64,000 nt of DNA, from the NCBI GenBank assembly GCA_965249175.1, contig OZ252227.1, positions 4,712,001-4,776,000 of the forward strand. The letters run 5' to 3'. Made by a program: the position numbers and the translations under genes. Shown here piece after piece: positions 26,884 to 35,733 of the stretch. The notes under the pieces are model-generated. The model had not been told where the DNA came from, did no database searches, and saw only the letters and a program-made list of their open reading frames with translations. This stretch comes from CAZYFH01 sp965249175 (GTDB taxonomy: Bacteria > Acidobacteriota > Vicinamibacteria > Vicinamibacterales > UBA8438). Position 1 is the first letter of the stretch. Each line of letters opens with the position of its first letter.

Positions 26884-27629
26884 CGGCCCCGCTCCTCGAC
26901 ATACGCGGCGCGCAACGCCACGGGGCGACGGCGCGCGCCGGCACGCTGATTCAGCGACTCGACGAACACGGCAAACCCCATGGCGAAATAGAGATACCCC
27001 TTCGGGATCGCCTGATGAAAGCCCTCCGCCACGAGCGCAAACCCAACCAGCAGGAGAAAGCTCAGGGCCAGGACCTTGACCGCCGGGCGGTCGTTCACGA
27101 ACCGACTGATGACCTCGGCCGAGATCAGCATGACCCCGACAGCGATGACGATCGCGGCGATCATCACGCCGAGCTGGTCCACCATGCCAACCGCGGTGAT
27201 CACCGAGTCGAGCGAGAAGACGACGTCGAGGATCATGATTTGGACGATGACCGATGCGAACGACGCCCGCACCCTGTCAGACGCATGGCCATCCTCCCCT
27301 TCGAGCTTGTCGTGAATCTCGTACGTCGCCTTCGCCAACAGAAACAAGCCGCCGAGGATGAGCGTGAGGTCGCGGCCAGAGACCTCGTGCGCGAATACCG
27401 TGAAGAGCGGCGCCGTCAACCGGATGATCGACGCCAGCGACAACAGCAGCCCGATGCGGGCGATCATCGCCACCGCGAGGCCGAGACGGCGCGCAGACGC
27501 CTGCTGTTCCGGCGGCAGCTTGGTCGACAGGATCGAGATGAAGATGACGTTGTCGATCCCCAGCACGATTTCGAGCGCCGTCAGCGTGGCAAGCGCAATC
27601 CAGATCTCGGGGTTCGTGGCCCACTCCAT
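26880..27629 (-). CDS. TerC-family integral membrane protein
   Basis: 249 aa with about seven membrane segments. TerC marks are IALATLTALEIVLGIDNVIF, VIVQIMILDVVFSLDSVITA and KGYLYFAMGFAVFVESLNQR. The two conserved Asp-containing segments (GIDN, SLDS) are thought to bind a metal such as Mn2+. Members are linked to Mn export during membrane-protein metalation and to tellurite resistance. ATG 27629 has AGGAGG 4 nt upstream. It is translationally coupled to DUF6157. Confidence 0.92.
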   Translation of the reverse strand: MEWATNPEIWIALATLTALEIVLGIDNVIFISILSTKLPPEQQASARRLGLAVAMIARIGLLLSLASIIRLTAPLFTVFAHEVSGRDLTLILGGLFLLAKATYEIHDKLEGEDGHASDRVRASFASVIVQIMILDVVFSLDSVITAVGMVDQLGVMIAAIVIAVGVMLISAEVISRFVNDRPAVKVLALSFLLLVGFALVAEGFHQAIPKGYLYFAMGFAVFVESLNQRAGARRRPVALRAAYVEERGR

Positions 27630-27666
27630 GTGACCTCCTGTGACGACGAGCCTACTGGAAGCTTCG

Positions 27667-27688
27667 GAGCCCGTGGCGAAAGTCCGCC
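27667..27688. repeat. R4 repeat, degenerate half copy
   Basis: GAGCCCGTGGCGAAAGTCCG is close to the arms of the R4 element at 33679-33844 (CAGCCCGTGGTGAAAGTCCC). It sits between the REC-PilZ stop and the TerC start. Confidence 0.45.
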
Positions 27689-27696
27689 GAGGGCGG

Positions 27697-28500
27697 TCAG
27701 TGCGCTCGGACGTCGGTGTGGTAGGTGGCGACCGACACGGCCATTGCCGTCGGCATCGCAAACGCATCGCACAACGCTGTCCGCGCGACGTGACCGCGGC
27801 CGGTCACCTCGACGCTGCCATGCTTGCTCTCGGGCAGCTCGAGCCTGACCTCGACGGCTGGTCTGGCGTCCTGGGAGGACGCGACTTCGATGGGCGACGA
27901 GGCGTCGAAGAACAGCCCCGACCGGCTGATGTCTCGCGTGACGCCGCCTTCCCACACGGAGGCACCGATGAACCGATAGCGGATCGGGAGACGCACGCGA
28001 TACCGGAGGCTCCGCTCGGGAGCGTCGGGCGGGCGCATGTCGGTGATGGCCCTGGCCTGAATCCCAGAGTGCCCGAGAATGACTGCGAACGCATCTGACG
28101 CTGCCTGCACTGGAGTCTCGAGCGCGCTGGTGATGGTGCGCAGGAAGTCGTCGCGCGAGAACGGCTTCCGAATGAAATAACGTCCTGCCTCGCGGAGGCC
28201 CTGACGCACCGCCTGTCGGTCTTCGAAATGCCCGGACATATACAGTACCCTGATGCTGGGACGCATGCGCGCCACCTCGGCAGCCAGCACGAAGCCGTCC
28301 GTCCGGCCCGGCATGACGACGTCGGTCACGAGGAGGTCGATCGCTTCCTGATCGCTGTATCGCTCGACGAGCCGCAACGCCTCGTCCGCATTGGCGGCGT
28401 CCAGGACGACCCACCCGCTGTCCGACAGAAAACGCCCGATCATTTGCCGCAGGGGCGTCTCGTCATCCACGACGAGTATGGTCTTCGAAGAACTGGTCAC
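27697..28500 (-). CDS. Response regulator with C-terminal PilZ domain
   Basis: 267 aa from GTG 28500. The receiver domain covers 1-125, with acidic pair DD at 12-13, phospho-acceptor Asp60 in LLVTDVVMPG, Ser/Thr in YMSGH and Lys in FIRKPFS. A PilZ domain follows (about 160-265) with the c-di-GMP RxxxR-like RYRVRLPIR and the DISRSGLFF motif (D/NxSxxG). It therefore looks like a phosphorylation- and c-di-GMP-linked regulator. No histidine kinase is adjacent. A second, degenerate receiver/PilZ-like protein lies at 40476. Confidence 0.9.
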   Translation of the reverse strand: MTSSSKTILVVDDETPLRQMIGRFLSDSGWVVLDAANADEALRLVERYSDQEAIDLLVTDVVMPGRTDGFVLAAEVARMRPSIRVLYMSGHFEDRQAVRQGLREAGRYFIRKPFSRDDFLRTITSALETPVQAASDAFAVILGHSGIQARAITDMRPPDAPERSLRYRVRLPIRYRFIGASVWEGGVTRDISRSGLFFDASSPIEVASSQDARPAVEVRLELPESKHGSVEVTGRGHVARTALCDAFAMPTAMAVSVATYHTDVRAH

Positions 28501-28753
28501 GTCGTGCAGTAAAGCAAGAACCGGGCCCTGACTCTAGACGTCTTCGCTGTCTCCAACAGTCGTCTAATGTTCGTCATGTGCACCACAGAACGGACCCCTT
28601 GGCCCGGCGATCCCTGGCACACTGGCCAATTCTTGAACACACGTCGGACACAGGGCGGACATACACGGGCGCCATCGACCACACAGCACGAACAGCCTGG
28701 CTGCGCGGCGAGGCGGTGTCGACGACGCGTTGCGTCATGATAGGGCCGGCGTT

Positions 28754-29932
28754 ATGGAGCAAACAAAGAGGGGCTGGGCGGGTCTGGCGTTCCGGCTCGT
28801 CGCGGGCATCGCAGTGGCGACTGCGGGCCTGGTGGCGGTGCTGCCGCAACCGACGGCCGCCATCTGGCAGGCCAGCGTACTCCTGAGCGAGGGCGGCTAC
28901 TGGCTCGCGTGCCTGGCGCTCCCGTTGCTCTATGGGTGGCGCCGCTCGGCCGGCCGCGCGCTGGCCGCGAGCCTCACACTGGCTGGCATCGTCCTGCTCG
29001 TCAGCCCGATCGCCCAGGCGATGCTGATTGGGCGATCGCTGCCCGAGTTGATGATCGACCGCTTCGGTGCCGTCGCCCCGCCGTCAGCGTTCGACGATAA
29101 GCCGCGGCCAGCGCCGATCTCGCTTCCGAGTCTGATTGGCGGGGTCTCGTCGGGTGACGTGGTCGTCGACGAGCATGTCTACGCGGTGGTCGACGGCACG
29201 GAGCTCACGCTCGATCTCTATCGCCCGGAGTTCGCGGAGGGAGCCCTGCCGATCGTGGTGATGATTCATGGCGGGGCATGGATGGCGGGCGACAAGCGCG
29301 ACCTCGCCCCACTCAACGACTACCTCGCGGCCCGAGGCTACGTCGTCGCGGCCATCAGCTATCGGCTCGCACCAGGCGCGCCCTTCCCGGCGGCGCAGGA
29401 GGATGTTGCGGCCGCCGTTCGGTATCTGACGACCCTCGAAGAGACGCACGGAGTCGATCCGCAGCGCCTCGCGTTTGTTGGACGCTCCGCCGGTGGCCAG
29501 ATCGCCCTGCTGGCGGCCTACACGGCCGACAACCCCGCCGTGAAGGGCGTCGTCTCGTTCTACGGACCCGCCGCCCTCCGCTGGGGATACGCGAATCCTG
29601 CGAAACCCGGTGTCGTCGACTCGAGCGGCGTGCTCGATGTCTATCTTGGAGGGCCGCCACTTACGCACGGCGACCAGTACGACGCCGCGGAACCCGGAGG
29701 GTTCGTGTCGGCGTCGACACCGCCCACGCTCTTCATCCAGGGACTGCGCGACGAGCACGTGTCCCCATTTCATGCCGAGTTCGTCAGCGCGCGCTTGCTC
29801 GAGGAAGGCGTGCCACACCTACTCGTTCGCCTCCCCTGGGCGACGCACGGCTGCGACTACGTGTTCCGTGGTCCGTGCGGGCAGGTCAGCACGTTCGCCG
29901 TGGAGCGATTCCTCGGCGCAGTATTCAGGTAG
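28754..29932 (+). CDS. Membrane-anchored alpha/beta hydrolase (esterase/lipase)
   Basis: 392 aa. Three hydrophobic segments at the N-terminus (about 8-30, 42-62 and 70-95) anchor a C-terminal alpha/beta hydrolase of the BD-FAE/HSL type. The oxyanion block is IHGGAWMAGDK. The nucleophile is Ser245 in GRSAGG. The Asp region is GLRDEHV and the His is in ATHGCDYVF. The substrate is unknown; a carboxylester is likely. ATG 28754 lacks a good Shine-Dalgarno. The preceding 253 bp (28501-28753) show nothing else that I can support. Confidence 0.85.
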   Translation: MEQTKRGWAGLAFRLVAGIAVATAGLVAVLPQPTAAIWQASVLLSEGGYWLACLALPLLYGWRRSAGRALAASLTLAGIVLLVSPIAQAMLIGRSLPELMIDRFGAVAPPSAFDDKPRPAPISLPSLIGGVSSGDVVVDEHVYAVVDGTELTLDLYRPEFAEGALPIVVMIHGGAWMAGDKRDLAPLNDYLAARGYVVAAISYRLAPGAPFPAAQEDVAAAVRYLTTLEETHGVDPQRLAFVGRSAGGQIALLAAYTADNPAVKGVVSFYGPAALRWGYANPAKPGVVDSSGVLDVYLGGPPLTHGDQYDAAEPGGFVSASTPPTLFIQGLRDEHVSPFHAEFVSARLLEEGVPHLLVRLPWATHGCDYVFRGPCGQVSTFAVERFLGAVFR

Positions 29933-30011
29933 GCCGGTCGGACGGCCAAGGCGCGCACGGCGCGCCTCGCGGGTCGCGGAGTGGGGCTCACGGGCCCCCA
30001 CGTAGCGCCCC

Positions 30012-30037
30012 GCGGGGGTTCGGGGCGCAGCCCCGTC
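30012..30037. repeat. R3 repeat, copy 2
   Basis: GGGGGTTCGGGGCGCAGCCC followed by CGTC, with hairpin GGGGC-GCA-GCCCC. It lies between the esterase stop and the M20 peptidase stop (convergent genes). Confidence 0.75.
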
Positions 30038-30039
30038 TA

Positions 30040-31308
30040 TTAGCCGACCAGGCGTAGGATCGTGCCTGCGAGCACTTTGGTTGCCGTCACCAGGTCATCG
30101 ATGCCGACCCATTCATCGACCTGATGCGCCAGCTCCAGTCGACCTGGTCCGTACGCCACACAGTGCTCGATGCCGGCGATACGGCGCACGTGCTTGTGGT
30201 CGTAGGTCCCGGGACTGGCCACAAGCTCGGCGTCGCGGCCCAAATGCTCGCGCACGGCGTCGGCCAGCGCGGTCACGAGCGGTGAGTCGGGAGCCGTCGC
30301 AACGGGCTCGACGACCATGACGTCATGGATGTGGCACGGCAAGCCGGATGCGTCATGCGCCGCCCGCGCGACGACGTCGGCGACCTCCGCCTTGACATCG
30401 TCGAACGGCTCTTCGCGTAGGAACCGTCGGTCGACTACCGCCGAGCAGCGATCGGGGACGCACGGCGTCTCGGCGGAGTCTCCGACCTGACCGCCCCGGA
30501 TGCTGTTGACGTTGAGCGTTGCCGCGCGTGCGTCGGGTGGCACGACCGGCATCGCGGTCCGGCGCCGCGCGAACACCGGAGCCAGCTCGTCTCGCATCCG
30601 CGCCAAGATGGTCGTCATCCGGTCGACGGCGTTGACGCCGAGAAACGGCATGCTGCCATGCGCGGCGCGGCCGTGGGTCGTAACCTCGAACCAATAGACC
30701 CCGCGGTGGCCGATGCAGATGCGGTCGACGCCAAACGGTTCAGGAATGATCACGTAGTCGGCACGATCCGACGAGAGCAGGCCCTCGGTCGCGAGCCACG
30801 CGACGCCGGCGAACCCACCGCTTTCCTCGTCGACCGTGCCGCTGATCTCGATGGTGCCCGCGAGACGCACGCCGGCACGGCGGATCGCCTCGGCCGCAAA
30901 GATCGCCGCGGCCAGACCGCCCTTCATATCCGAGCTGCCTCGCCCGTAGAGCCGCCCGTCGCGCACGATCCCGCCGAACGGGTCGACCGTCCAGCCCGGC
31001 CCCGCCGGGACGACGTCGACGTGGCCATTCAGGTGCACGCACGGTCGTGCGCGTGCACCTCGACGCACGCCGAGCACATTGACGCGCGGATGCTGCGGCA
31101 CGTGCTCGGGCCGCCCGTCGGCCGCGTGGTAGTCCGTCTCGAAGCCGAAGCGCTGGAGCGTCTCCCCCACCAGACGCGCACAGTCCTTGTAGGCCGCGCC
31201 AGGCGGATTCACGCTGGGGATCGCGATGAGCTCGGCGGTGAACGCGACCAACTCGCCGGCGATCGCGTCGACGCGTGCGAGGACCGTATCGAGATCGCGC
31301 GCCATCAT
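30040..31308 (-). CDS. M20-family ArgE/DapE-like metallohydrolase
   Basis: 422 aa from ATG 31308 (a second ATG follows directly). Two-zinc site residues are visible: His/Asp in HLNGHVDVVP, Asp in YGRGSSDMKGG, Glu-Glu in VDEESGGFAG, Glu in IIPEPFG and a late His in TYDHKH. The dimerisation part reads VTTHGRAAHGSMPFLGVNAV. The family hydrolyses N-acyl amino acids or succinyl-diaminopimelate. Its divergent neighbour is a sodium/solute symporter with an SDR, so catabolic use of an imported amide is possible (inference). Confidence 0.9.
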   Translation of the reverse strand: MMARDLDTVLARVDAIAGELVAFTAELIAIPSVNPPGAAYKDCARLVGETLQRFGFETDYHAADGRPEHVPQHPRVNVLGVRRGARARPCVHLNGHVDVVPAGPGWTVDPFGGIVRDGRLYGRGSSDMKGGLAAAIFAAEAIRRAGVRLAGTIEISGTVDEESGGFAGVAWLATEGLLSSDRADYVIIPEPFGVDRICIGHRGVYWFEVTTHGRAAHGSMPFLGVNAVDRMTTILARMRDELAPVFARRRTAMPVVPPDARAATLNVNSIRGGQVGDSAETPCVPDRCSAVVDRRFLREEPFDDVKAEVADVVARAAHDASGLPCHIHDVMVVEPVATAPDSPLVTALADAVREHLGRDAELVASPGTYDHKHVRRIAGIEHCVAYGPGRLELAHQVDEWVGIDDLVTATKVLAGTILRLVG

Positions 31309-31417
31309 CGGCCGGGGCCTCTTTCGTGCAGTTGGCGCCCGCGCGGGTCGTGCGCCCCCGCGTCGAACAGCCGCGCGCTCGGGTATCATCGCGGCGGGCC
31401 CGCCATCATACCTCCAG

Positions 31418-32824
31418 ATGAACCTGCACCTCGTCATCCTCCTGGTCTACGCCGCGGTGCTCATGGGCATCGGCCTGTGGATCGGGCGGCGCGTGCGGAG
31501 TTCGACCGACTTCTTCGTCGCCGGCCGCCGGCTCGGCCCGGGGCTGCTCTTCTCGACGCTCCTCGCGGCCAACATCGGGAGCGGATCGACGGTCGGCGCC
31601 ACGGGGCTGGCATATCGAGACGGACTGAGCGTGTGGTGGTGGGTCGGCTCCCTCGGCATCGGGTCCGTCGTGCTGGCTGTCTGGGTCGGACCCGCGATGC
31701 GGCGCCTTGCGGCGCAGTACGACTTCCTCACCGTGGGCGACTTCCTCGAGCACCGCTACGGTCAGCCGGTGCGCGTGACCATCGCCGTGCTGTTCTGGGT
31801 TGCGACGCTCGCGATCCTCGCCGGGCAGTTCGTCGGCATGTCGCGGGTGCTGGGCGCCGTCGCCGGGCTCGATCTGTGGGCCGGCTGCGTCATTGGCGGC
31901 ATCGTCGTCACCGTCTACTTCTCCGCTGGCGGCCTGTTGACGGCGGCCTGGGTCAACGTCGTGCAGCTCGTCGTCCTGTTGGGCGGATTCGTGATCGCGT
32001 TGCCCTTTGCACTGACCGCGGTCGGCGGCTGGAGCCATGTCGTCGACACGACAAGGACCATTCCCGACTACTGGGACTTCTGGCGGGGCGGCAGCTCAGG
32101 GTGGATCTACGTGGTGATGCTGGGACCCGCGTTCGTCGTCTCACCGGGCCTGCTACAGAAGATCTACGGCGCCCGCGACGACCGCACCGTGCGGATCGGG
32201 GTCGGCCTGAACGCCGCCGCGTTGCTCCTCTTCGCCATGGCGCCGGTGCTATTGGGCATGATGGCCAGGACGGCCTTCCCGGACCTGCCCGCTCAGGATC
32301 AGGCGCTCCCGGTGCTGCTGCGCGACACCCTGCCGCCAGTCCTGGGTGGCGTCGGCCTGGCGGCGTTGTTTTCGGCAGAGGTGAGCTCGGCCGACGCCAT
32401 CCTCTTCATGCTGTCCACATCGCTGTCGCAGGACCTCTATCGGCGCACGCTCAACCCGGGCGCGTCGGATGCCCAGGTGCTCCGCGTTGCGCGTGGCGCC
32501 GCGATCGCCGGGGGGATCTTCGGGGTGGCGGTGGCGCTTGTCTTCAAGACCATCATCGGTGCCCTGACGCTGTTCTACAGCCTCCTCACCGTGAGTCTCT
32601 TCATCCCGGTACTGGCCGGACTGTATCTGCGCCGGGTCGGCCTCCCGGAAACGATCGGCTCGATTGCCGCCGGGGTATCCGTGGTCGTCGCCCTGCAGCT
32701 CACGACGGGTGACACGGCGATCGCCGGATTCACTCCCACGATGATCGGGCTGGCCGCCGCGGGGATCGGCTGCGGCGCGGTCGCCGGCGTACGCGCGGCG
32801 GGGCGCGGAAGGAGCCTGCCATGA
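31418..32824 (+). CDS. Sodium:solute symporter family protein
   Basis: 468 aa, about 13 membrane segments. Typical SSS marks are DFFVAGRRLGPGLLFSTLLA, ANIGSGSTVGATGLAYRDG, GGLLTAAWVNVVQLVVLLGG and FSAEVSSADAILFMLSTSLS. The last includes the Ser-Ser sodium-site region of this family. ATG 31418 was chosen because the N-terminus MNLHLVILLVYAAVL starts the first helix; the open frame upstream overlaps the divergent gene. The stop overlaps the SDR start by 4 bp (ATGA). The substrate is not inferable. Confidence 0.9.
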   Translation: MNLHLVILLVYAAVLMGIGLWIGRRVRSSTDFFVAGRRLGPGLLFSTLLAANIGSGSTVGATGLAYRDGLSVWWWVGSLGIGSVVLAVWVGPAMRRLAAQYDFLTVGDFLEHRYGQPVRVTIAVLFWVATLAILAGQFVGMSRVLGAVAGLDLWAGCVIGGIVVTVYFSAGGLLTAAWVNVVQLVVLLGGFVIALPFALTAVGGWSHVVDTTRTIPDYWDFWRGGSSGWIYVVMLGPAFVVSPGLLQKIYGARDDRTVRIGVGLNAAALLLFAMAPVLLGMMARTAFPDLPAQDQALPVLLRDTLPPVLGGVGLAALFSAEVSSADAILFMLSTSLSQDLYRRTLNPGASDAQVLRVARGAAIAGGIFGVAVALVFKTIIGALTLFYSLLTVSLFIPVLAGLYLRRVGLPETIGSIAAGVSVVVALQLTTGDTAIAGFTPTMIGLAAAGIGCGAVAGVRAAGRGRSLP

Positions 32825-33654
32825 TCAGAGCAACGACTGACGACCCACGACTCTTCGGCCTCGGCGGACGCGTCGCCGCCGTGATCGGCGCCGCCTCCGG
32901 CATCGGCGAAGCGGTCGCGCGCGGGCTGGCACGTCAGGGGGCCGCGGTCCATTGCCTCGACATCGATGGCGACGGCGCCCGAGCGACCGCGGCGCACCTC
33001 GTCGAGACGGGGTCCCAGGCAGAGGCGGACACGCTCGACATTCGGGACGGCGCCGCCGTCGGTGCGACGTTGACCGAGATCGCCACACGGCGGGACGGTC
33101 TTGACATCGTGATCTGCACGCCGAGCATCAACGTGCGCAAGCTGATCGTCGCGTATGAGGACGACGAGTTCGACCGGGTGGTCGACCTCAACCTCAAGGG
33201 GAGCTTTAACGTCATCCGGGCCGCGGGCCGCTTGATGAGCGCACGCCGTCGTGGCAGCATCGTGCTCTTTTCGTCCATCCGGGCACAGGTAGTGGAACCC
33301 GGTCAGTCGGTCTACGCGGCCACGAAGGCCGGCATCGTGCAACTGGTCCGCGCGGCGGCCGCCGAGCTCGGGTCGTCTGGCGTGCGCGTGAACGCCATCG
33401 CCCCCGGCGTCGTGGAGACGCCGCTTACCGAGCCGATCAAGGCGAAGGCGGACTGGTACGACGCGTACGCGGAGAAGAGCGTGCTGCGCCGCTGGGCGCG
33501 TGCAGACGAGATGATCGGCCCGGCTATCTTCCTCGCCGCCGACGCGTCGAGTTACGTGACCGGCTCGCTGCTCGTCGTCGACGGTGGATGGACGGCCGCC
33601 GATGGACGGTTCACCCCACCCGGGATGGAGTCGGTGCCTGAATCGACGCCGTGA
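32821..33654 (+). CDS. Short-chain dehydrogenase/reductase
   Basis: 277 aa. Rossmann glycine motif GAASGIGEAVARG, Asp after the second strand (LDIDGDGAR, which favours NAD+), catalytic Ser in VLFSSIRA, and Tyr165/Lys169 in VYAATKAGIVQL. NAIAPGVVETPLTEP and VTGSLLVVDGGW are also present. The NNAG position reads CTPSINVRK, a small deviation. It is translationally coupled to the symporter, so it probably oxidises or reduces the imported compound. Confidence 0.92.
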   Translation: MIRATTDDPRLFGLGGRVAAVIGAASGIGEAVARGLARQGAAVHCLDIDGDGARATAAHLVETGSQAEADTLDIRDGAAVGATLTEIATRRDGLDIVICTPSINVRKLIVAYEDDEFDRVVDLNLKGSFNVIRAAGRLMSARRRGSIVLFSSIRAQVVEPGQSVYAATKAGIVQLVRAAAAELGSSGVRVNAIAPGVVETPLTEPIKAKADWYDAYAEKSVLRRWARADEMIGPAIFLAADASSYVTGSLLVVDGGWTAADGRFTPPGMESVPESTP

Positions 33655-33678
33655 GCCTCACCGCTCAGCCGTCTGAGT

Positions 33679-33844
33679 CTAGCAGCCCGTGGTGGAAGTC
33701 CCGCGGCATTCGACCGCCGATGCATCCCGTCTCGCGGCGGTGCTCGTCGGTCAAAGACTCCCGGTATTCTCCCTTCTCGCGCCTTGCGAGACGGGCGCCT
33801 CGACGCTCTCGGTGCAACGCGGGACTTTCACCACGGGCTGCTAG
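33679..33844. repeat. R4 element: 166-bp imperfect palindrome
   Basis: The outer 26-nt arms (33679-33704 and 33819-33844) pair with one mismatch. Arm core: CAGCCCGTGGTGGAAGTCCC. An inner arm pair CCCGTCTCGC / GCGAGACGGG continues the hairpin. The right arm supplies the TAG stop (33841-33843) of the YdcF gene on the minus strand. There is no ORF inside. It resembles a MITE or a long REP hairpin. Confidence 0.75.
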
Positions 33845-34488
33845 GCGATCAGCCGGCGAAGCTGTTCGGCGGTCGCACGGATCGCTGGCGGGAGGGTCTG
33901 CCGCATGATGTCACCCCGGGCGCCGTACCGCTCGAGCCGATCGAGCTCGGCGACGAGCCGCGCCGCGAACGCGAGCGGGCTCCGGTCGATGCCCTCGTGC
34001 AGGCGCGCACTCGGCGGGCACGCGAGGACACGCACCGCCGGCGCCTGGGCGGCGAACGTCGCGACACAGCGGCGCATCACGAAACCCTTCGCGACCAGCA
34101 GCGCGCTCTTCACGGCGTCGCCGCGCCGATGGAGCGCCGCGAGCCCGAACCGCACATTCTCGAGCGTGTTACGTGCGGTCGACTCCGTGACGATGGCTGC
34201 CGCGGGTACACCGGCGTCGACCATCTGGTCGCGAAAGACGAGCGCCTCCGGCTGGTGGAACACGTCGCGCGTCATCCGGCCGTAGTGTCCGGTCACGAGG
34301 ACCCGCGGTGCATGTCCAGCCCGATGGAGTGTCGCGGCACGCGCGGGCACCGTCAGATCCTGGCTGCCGAACACGAAGATGACGTCCGCGGGGGCCGGTT
34401 CCTGGACAAGCGTCAGGTAGTCCCACAGCGGCTGCATGAGGCGGGCGTACGCCGCATCGGGGACGGGGGGACGCGGCGACGGCGTCAT
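33841..34488 (-). CDS. YdcF/ElyC/SanA family protein (DUF218)
   Basis: 215 aa with the DUF218 pattern. ADVIFVFGSQDLTVPARAA provides the first strand and loop, then VLVTGHYGRMT, VTESTARNTLENVRFGL and LLVAKGFVMRRC. Members are linked to envelope polysaccharide or S-adenosylmethionine-binding roles, which are not firmly known. There is no signal peptide or membrane segment here, unlike SanA. The stop codon lies inside the R4 repeat. Confidence 0.85.
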   Translation of the reverse strand: MTPSPRPPVPDAAYARLMQPLWDYLTLVQEPAPADVIFVFGSQDLTVPARAATLHRAGHAPRVLVTGHYGRMTRDVFHQPEALVFRDQMVDAGVPAAAIVTESTARNTLENVRFGLAALHRRGDAVKSALLVAKGFVMRRCVATFAAQAPAVRVLACPPSARLHEGIDRSPLAFAARLVAELDRLERYGARGDIMRQTLPPAIRATAEQLRRLIA

Positions 34489-34514
34489 GATCGCCCGCCC
34501 GCGCCCGCCCGCTT

Positions 34515-34676
34515 AACCCCAGAACTCACTTGCGTTGCCATGTATGGCGCCGGGCTGCTGGGCGACGAGGGCAAGGCGCGACGACGGAGTGTGGCGGGCC
34601 CACATGACCGAGGAGCAACGCCGCCCTCGTCGTTCAGCACAAGCCAGATGTGGCAACTCAAGTGAGTGCTGGGGTT
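34515..34676. repeat. R1 element: 162-bp paired copy
   Basis: Outer 26-nt arms (34515-34540, 34651-34676; AACCCCAGAACTCACTTGCG and its partner) pair with two mismatches. Inner arms CGACGAGGGC / GCCCTCGTCG pair as well. The whole folds into one long hairpin, almost the same size as the R4 element 700 bp away. It fills most of the 303-bp gap between the divergent ydcF-like and ku genes. No gene is seen in that gap. Confidence 0.8.
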
Positions 34677-34791
34677 AGCCGGCCGATGGGCGACTCCTCG
34701 CTCGGTGGGCGCGCCCGCGGGAGTTGTCCGTCCCGGGTGACTCTGGTAGGTTGTCGTCACGTCGCCGTGGTCTAATCCTAGGGAGCTCGCC

Positions 34792-35643
34792 GTGGCCGCA
34801 CGCCCCACCTGGAAGGGACATCTCAAGGTCAGCCTCGTCAACATCCCAGTCCGGGTGTTTCCTGCAACCGATTCGGCGAGCACGGTGAGCTTCAACCAGC
34901 TCCATGCCGAATGCCAGGGCCGCATCCAGCAGAAGAAATGGTGTCCCTCGTGTGAAACCGAGGTGGTCAAGAGCGACCTGGTCAAGGGCTACGAGTTCGA
35001 GAAGGGACGATACGTCGTCCTGCAGGACGACGATATCGCCAAGGTGCGGCCCGAGTCGACTCGGGTCATCAACCTGGTCCGCTTCACCGACGCCTCCGAC
35101 ATCGATCCGGCGCATCTCGAGCGGCCCTACTACCTGGCCCCGGATGGCAAGGTAGCGGCTGACGCGTTTGCCGTCATGCGCGAGGCGATGGTCGGCAAGG
35201 CCGGCATTGGCAAGCTGGCGCTGCACGGCCGGGAGTACCTCGTCGCGGTCCAGCCTCGGGAGCGCGGCCTCGTCATGTACACGCTCCGTCACGCGCGCGA
35301 CATGCGTCGGATGGACGCGATCGACGAATTTGACCAGCTGCCGGAGACCGTCAGTCCGGACGAGGTCCAACTGGCGCGTCAGGTGATCTCCACCTTCGAG
35401 GGCGATCTCGATCTGACGGAGTTTCGTGACCAGTACCAGGAGGAGCTGCGGGCCGTGATCGACGCCAAGGTCGCCGGACGCGAGGTGGTGACGCCGGCCG
35501 AAGAGGCTCCACCGAAGGTCGTCAACCTGATGGACGCGCTCCGGAAGAGCCTCGACTCAGTGAGCGATGCCAGGAAACAATCCGCCAGCGTGGAGCGGAT
35601 GCCCGCACGTCCGGCGTCACGTCGCAAACGGGCACGGGGTTGA
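34792..35643 (+). CDS. ku: Ku protein (non-homologous end joining)
   Basis: 283 aa from GTG 34792, with AGGGAG 6 nt upstream. Bacterial Ku core: WKGHLKVSLVNIPVRVFPAT, KKWCPSCETEV, VKGYEFEKGRYV, ERPYYLAPDG, GREYLVAVQPRERGLVMYTL and FRDQYQEELRAVIDAKVAG. A Lys/Arg-rich C-terminal tail follows (SRRKRARG), as in other bacterial Ku proteins. It forms the homodimeric ring that holds broken DNA ends and recruits LigD. LigD is not in the window. Confidence 0.95.
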   Translation: MAARPTWKGHLKVSLVNIPVRVFPATDSASTVSFNQLHAECQGRIQQKKWCPSCETEVVKSDLVKGYEFEKGRYVVLQDDDIAKVRPESTRVINLVRFTDASDIDPAHLERPYYLAPDGKVAADAFAVMREAMVGKAGIGKLALHGREYLVAVQPRERGLVMYTLRHARDMRRMDAIDEFDQLPETVSPDEVQLARQVISTFEGDLDLTEFRDQYQEELRAVIDAKVAGREVVTPAEEAPPKVVNLMDALRKSLDSVSDARKQSASVERMPARPASRRKRARG

Positions 35644-35733
35644 CGACGACAGACGTGTGGCCGCCCGGTGCTATGATCGTTCGCGGGTGATCGTCCACTC
35701 GCGTGGCGTGCGGTCGATCGCCAGACGACCGGC

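Noticed and set aside
30658..32712. 684-codon open frame on the plus strand
   Set aside because: It runs antisense to the M20 peptidase and out of frame through the symporter. The composition is Arg-rich with no motif.
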